Shown in pieces: positions 60,996 to 64,000 of a stretch of DNA of 64,000 nucleotides. The notes under the pieces are model-generated. The model saw only the letters and a program-made list of their open reading frames with translations, had not been told where the DNA came from and searched no databases. The position numbers and the translations under genes are program-made. Numbering within the stretch: position 1 is the stretch's first letter; every line of letters starts with the position of its first letter. This DNA is from Rhodocyclaceae bacterium (lineage in GTDB: Bacteria; Pseudomonadota; Gammaproteobacteria; Burkholderiales; Rhodocyclaceae), in NCBI GenBank assembly GCA_030681195.1, contig JAUXXJ010000004.1:124001-188000 (forward strand). Direction: 5' to 3'.

Positions 60996-62843
60996 TCACA
61001 TCAACCATTTCACTAAGGTCTCATAAAGTCGTTGGGGATCAACCGGCTTGGCGATGTGGTCGTTCATGCCGGCGTCGATACAGACCTGGCGATCTTCGTC
61101 GAAGGCATTCGCGGTCATGGCGAGGATGGGGGTGGCAACGTAGTCGGGCAGGCTGCGGATTTGCCGCGTGGCCTCAACGCCGTTCAGGTGCGGCATCTGC
61201 ATGTCCATCAGGATCAGCGCGTAGCGGTTTTGACGGGCCAGTGCCACGGCCTGCTGACCATCCTCGGCGAGGTCGACCTGCAGACCAACATCCTCCAGCA
61301 GACCGCGCGAAACCTCCTGATTGACCGGCTCGTCTTCCGCCAGCAGGACACGGGTGCCGGCGAATTGCAATTGCAGGCGCCTTTCGGCGCTGTCCTGCGT
61401 AAAAGGCGGGGCGGGGAGGCCGTCAGGCCGGAGGTGGCCCGAAGAGGCTACGGCGCTTTCCAGCGCCTTGCCCAGCCGCACGGTGAACCAGAAGGTGCTG
61501 CCCTGCCCTACGACGCTGTCCACGCCAATCTCGCCGCCCATCAGTTGCACCAGCCGCTTGCTGATCGCCAGCCCCAGCCCGGTGCCGCCATACTTGCGGG
61601 TCATCGAGCCGTCGGCCTGCTCGAAGGCAGTAAATAGACGGGCCTGTGCTGCCGGTTCGATACCGATGCCGGTGTCGGCGACTTCCCAGCGCAGTTCCGT
61701 GCCGTCGGGATGGTCGGCGACATGGCGGCAACGCAGGGTCACGGCACCCTGCTCAGTGAATTTGACGGCATTGCCGGCCAGATTCAGGAGGATCTGGGCC
61801 AGGCGCATCGGGTCGCCGTTGAAGCGCGCAGTCGGCAGGCCGGCTTCCAGGTCAATCTGGAGCTTGAGGCCTTTTTCTGCGGCCTTGTGGCCGAGCAGGC
61901 TGACGATGTTTTCCAGTACCTGACCAAGCGTGAAATCGGCGTGTTCGAGTTTCAAGCGTTCGGCCTCGATCTTGGAGATGTCGAGGATGTCGTTGATGAC
62001 GTGCAGCAGGTGCGCCGAGGCCATCTTGACCTTGCCGAGCTGGTCGATTTGTTTGGGGTCGGAAGCCCGGCGCATGATCAGATCGGTCATGCCCATGATG
62101 GCGTTCATCGGCGTGCGCAGTTCATGGCTCATGTTGGCCAGGAAGGTACTCTTGGCGCGGCTGGCGGCTTCGGCGGCTTCCTTGGCGGCGGCGAGCTCGT
62201 CCGTGCGCTCCGCGACCAGTTTTTCGAGGTGATCGCGGTAGCGTTCGAGTTCGGCTTCCGTGCGTCGGCGGCGGTGTATCGCCCGCCACAAGGCCAGCAC
62301 AATGCCCGTGGTGAAGATCAGCCCGCCCAAAAGCAACATGATGATGCTGCGGTCATGGGTTTCGATTTCGGCAGTGCGCTGCGCCACCAGTTCTTCCAGC
62401 CGCTGCTGGTAGTGCCACATGCCCTGTTCAAGATTGCGCCCCGGCGTAATGTCGTGAATTACCGAGAGCAGCAGGCGGCGGCCGTCGAAAACGAAGGGGT
62501 GGGAGTACACCTCGACAGTGCGGATATCCCCGCTGGCCAGCGCATGGCGGAAGATGAAATAGTTGCGCCCCGCGCGCTCGGCCTGGGCGCGCTCTTCGGC
62601 CACTTGCGCGTCGGTGAGCGTATTGATCTGCTGGATGCGCAGGCGGCGCAGGGCATTGCGCTCATGACCATAAAAGCGCACGGCGGCCGGGTTGGCATCG
62701 ACGATCTCACCCGAGGCGGGATCGATCAGCAGCATCTTCGCCCCGTGGTTCTCGAAGACGTGCTGAAAATCAGGCGCCTGCGCCGAGATCGGGAGCGACA
62801 ACAGCGTCAGTGCCATTGCCGCCAGGATGCGCCAAAGTCTCAC
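60996..62843 (-). CDS. PAS-containing hybrid sensor histidine kinase
   Basis: 615 aa with a GTG start 3 nt after the MCP stop. Signal-like N-terminus ([20 protein letters not shown]), PAS/PAC about 25-140 ([30 protein letters not shown]), coiled coil, membrane helix about 168-188 ([20 protein letters not shown]). His[22 protein letters not shown], HATPase, and receiver with [33 protein letters not shown] and DHIAKPVDP. HisKA and HATPase are nearly the same at DNA level as in the kinase at 56125. The linker before the receiver holds a GC-rich stretch that may be a decayed dispersed repeat. Confidence 0.92.
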   Translation of the reverse strand: MRLWRILAAMALTLLSLPISAQAPDFQHVFENHGAKMLLIDPASGEIVDANPAAVRFYGHERNALRRLRIQQINTLTDAQVAEERAQAERAGRNYFIFRHALASGDIRTVEVYSHPFVFDGRRLLLSVIHDITPGRNLEQGMWHYQQRLEELVAQRTAEIETHDRSIIMLLLGGLIFTTGIVLALWRAIHRRRRTEAELERYRDHLEKLVAERTDELAAAKEAAEAASRAKSTFLANMSHELRTPMNAIMGMTDLIMRRASDPKQIDQLGKVKMASAHLLHVINDILDISKIEAERLKLEHADFTLGQVLENIVSLLGHKAAEKGLKLQIDLEAGLPTARFNGDPMRLAQILLNLAGNAVKFTEQGAVTLRCRHVADHPDGTELRWEVADTGIGIEPAAQARLFTAFEQADGSMTRKYGGTGLGLAISKRLVQLMGGEIGVDSVVGQGSTFWFTVRLGKALESAVASSGHLRPDGLPAPPFTQDSAERRLQLQFAGTRVLLAEDEPVNQEVSRGLLEDVGLQVDLAEDGQQAVALARQNRYALILMDMQMPHLNGVEATRQIRSLPDYVATPILAMTANAFDEDRQVCIDAGMNDHIAKPVDPQRLYETLVKWLM

Positions 62844-62846
62844 GAC

Positions 62847-64000
62847 TTATTTCACCAGCCTGAACTGCGCAACCATGTTGCGCAAGGCGGAGGCGGACAA
62901 GGCCAGCTCCTCGGCGCTGTGCAGCGCGCTCTGGGCCGACATGGTGTTCTGCTCGATGAGCGAGGACACCTGCTCCATATTCACCGCCACATCCTGGCTG
63001 GCGATGGCCTGCTCGCGCGAGGCCGAGGCGATTGTGTCGGCCATCGATGCCACTTCGTCGCTCGACTCGCGGATCTGTTCGAGTCCGGCCACGCTGGTAC
63101 GCATCAGCGCGATGCCCTGTTCGACCTCGCGTGCCGCCTGCTCCATCGAGGAGACCGCCTTTTGGGTAACGGACTGGAAATCGCCCACGGTGTTGTTGAT
63201 GTCGGTCGTCGATGTCGCCGTCCGTTCCGCCAGCTTCCTCACCTCGTCGGCAACCACCGCGAAACCGCGCCCCTGCTCGCCGGCCCGGGCCGCCTCGATG
63301 GCCGCATTGAGCGCCAGCAGGTTGGTCTGCTCGGCGATCTCGCGGATCGTGTTGGTAATCTGGCCGATCTTCTCGATGGCGCGGTTCAGATCACCGATGG
63401 TCGCGCTCGATGCCTGCACGGCGCCAACGACACGCGAGGTCGCCTCCATGCTGCTGTCCATGCTGCGCGTGCTTTCCGTCACCAGCTTCTTCGAGCGCGA
63501 GGCCGCGTTGGCTGTGCTATCAACGCTGGAAGCGACTTCGGCCACCGACTGGGTCAGTTCCTCGGTCGCTGCCGCCGTACCCTGCACGCGATCCTGCTGC
63601 TGGAGAGACTGATTGACCACCTGGCTCATGTCCCGCGACAGACGCTGGCTCTCCTCGTCGAGTGAGAGGGAAACCTGCCGCACCTCATCGAGGATCACCT
63701 TCAGATGCACCTGCATCGCCGCCAGCGCACACATGAGCTGGCCGGGCTCACCACGTCCCGAGGTGTCGATGTCGTCGGTGAGTATGCCTTCGGAAATCCG
63801 CTCGAAGTGATCGACAGCCTTGCGCATCGGCTTGACGATGCTGCCGGTCAGCAGGCCGCCCACCGTCATCAGCAGACCGCCAGCAAGGGTAAACACCGCG
63901 CCCAGCGTGCCGACCAGTCCGGCATCTCCGCTCACGAAGGCGACGCCTGTCAGGATCGCGAGCATGAGGGCCAACGCCCCCAGCACTGCCTGCATGCGCA
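62847..64000 (-). CDS. Methyl-accepting chemotaxis protein, 5'-partial
   Basis: The reading frame is open to the window edge, so the N-terminus is missing. Visible: a hydrophobic pair ([38 protein letters not shown]), HAMP-like [20 protein letters not shown], then a signalling domain with the tip [41 protein letters not shown]. The C-terminus ends [11 protein letters not shown]. It precedes a PAS kinase by 3 nt and is probably co-transcribed. Confidence 0.92.
   Translation of the reverse strand, partial: RMQAVLGALALMLAILTGVAFVSGDAGLVGTLGAVFTLAGGLLMTVGGLLTGSIVKPMRKAVDHFERISEGILTDDIDTSGRGEPGQLMCALAAMQVHLKVILDEVRQVSLSLDEESQRLSRDMSQVVNQSLQQQDRVQGTAAATEELTQSVAEVASSVDSTANAASRSKKLVTESTRSMDSSMEATSRVVGAVQASSATIGDLNRAIEKIGQITNTIREIAEQTNLLALNAAIEAARAGEQGRGFAVVADEVRKLAERTATSTTDINNTVGDFQSVTQKAVSSMEQAAREVEQGIALMRTSVAGLEQIRESSDEVASMADTIASASREQAIASQDVAVNMEQVSSLIEQNTMSAQSALHSAEELALSASALRNMVAQFRLVK

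Overview
The window looks like the chromosome of a Gram-negative betaproteobacterium, probably of the Rhodocyclales/Nitrosomonadales type. That placement is inferred from a thrS-infC-rpmI-rplT-pheS-pheT operon, a RegB/RegA redox two-component pair, GC-rich coding bias, a class II cytochrome c and many chemosensory and hybrid-kinase genes. No genus can be named from sequence alone.

Layout. 1-6.0 kb (minus strand): translation operon thrS-infC-rpmI-rplT-pheS-pheT, with pheT cut by the window edge and infC starting at ATC. 6.1-12.7 kb (minus): yaeQ, tRNA-Asp, then alaS-regB-regA and a UgpB-like binding protein. 12.9-16.3 kb (plus): a lipoprotein, rhlE, an FAH-family hydrolase and a DOMON-like protein. 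16.4-21.8 kb (plus): a five-gene, translationally coupled defence-type operon (MmeI-like methyltransferase, RhuM, YhcG/PD-(D/E)XK nuclease, helicase, GIY-YIG protein). Three of its five genes carry internal deletions or truncation. 21.8-31.9 kb (plus): a NamZ-like protein, a CPA1 antiporter, a NarX/NarL-type pair, and a SpoIIE-PAS-GGDEF-EAL protein followed by an MCP-like protein and a STAS protein. 31.9-39.1 kb is a patchwork: a duplicated small-ORF module, a CheA/CheW deletion remnant, a PhnD-like protein with a hybrid kinase, an Hsp20 fragment, tails of an acyltransferase and of the antiporter, a DUF1016 fragment and an intact Fic gene. 39.3-48.8 kb: a CNNM/CBS protein, uppP, an ACP-FAAL-PlsC fusion, fadD, a NaChBac-type channel, cytochrome c' and a VC0807-family protein. 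48.9-64 kb (minus): a DUF433/DUF5615 toxin-antitoxin pair embedded in receiver-domain debris, then a large sensory cluster of four hybrid histidine kinases (two with periplasmic PhnD-like domains), a lone NMT1/TauA-like lipoprotein and two MCPs.

Two genome-scale features stand out. First, a 25-bp sequence (begins TGCCGTC, ends GCCGACTTTT) occurs at least 16 times in both orientations, inside genes in several reading frames and in spacers, very often a few bases after a stop codon. It marks the edges of duplicated modules. Second, there is an unusual density of clean deletion remnants and copied gene tails: the antiporter 3' end occurs three times, each copy followed by the 25-bp repeat. The repeat is the best candidate here for an undescribed system, such as an uptake-type signal, a recombination signal or a small mobile repeat. 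Family assignments rest on recognised motifs, not on database searches.
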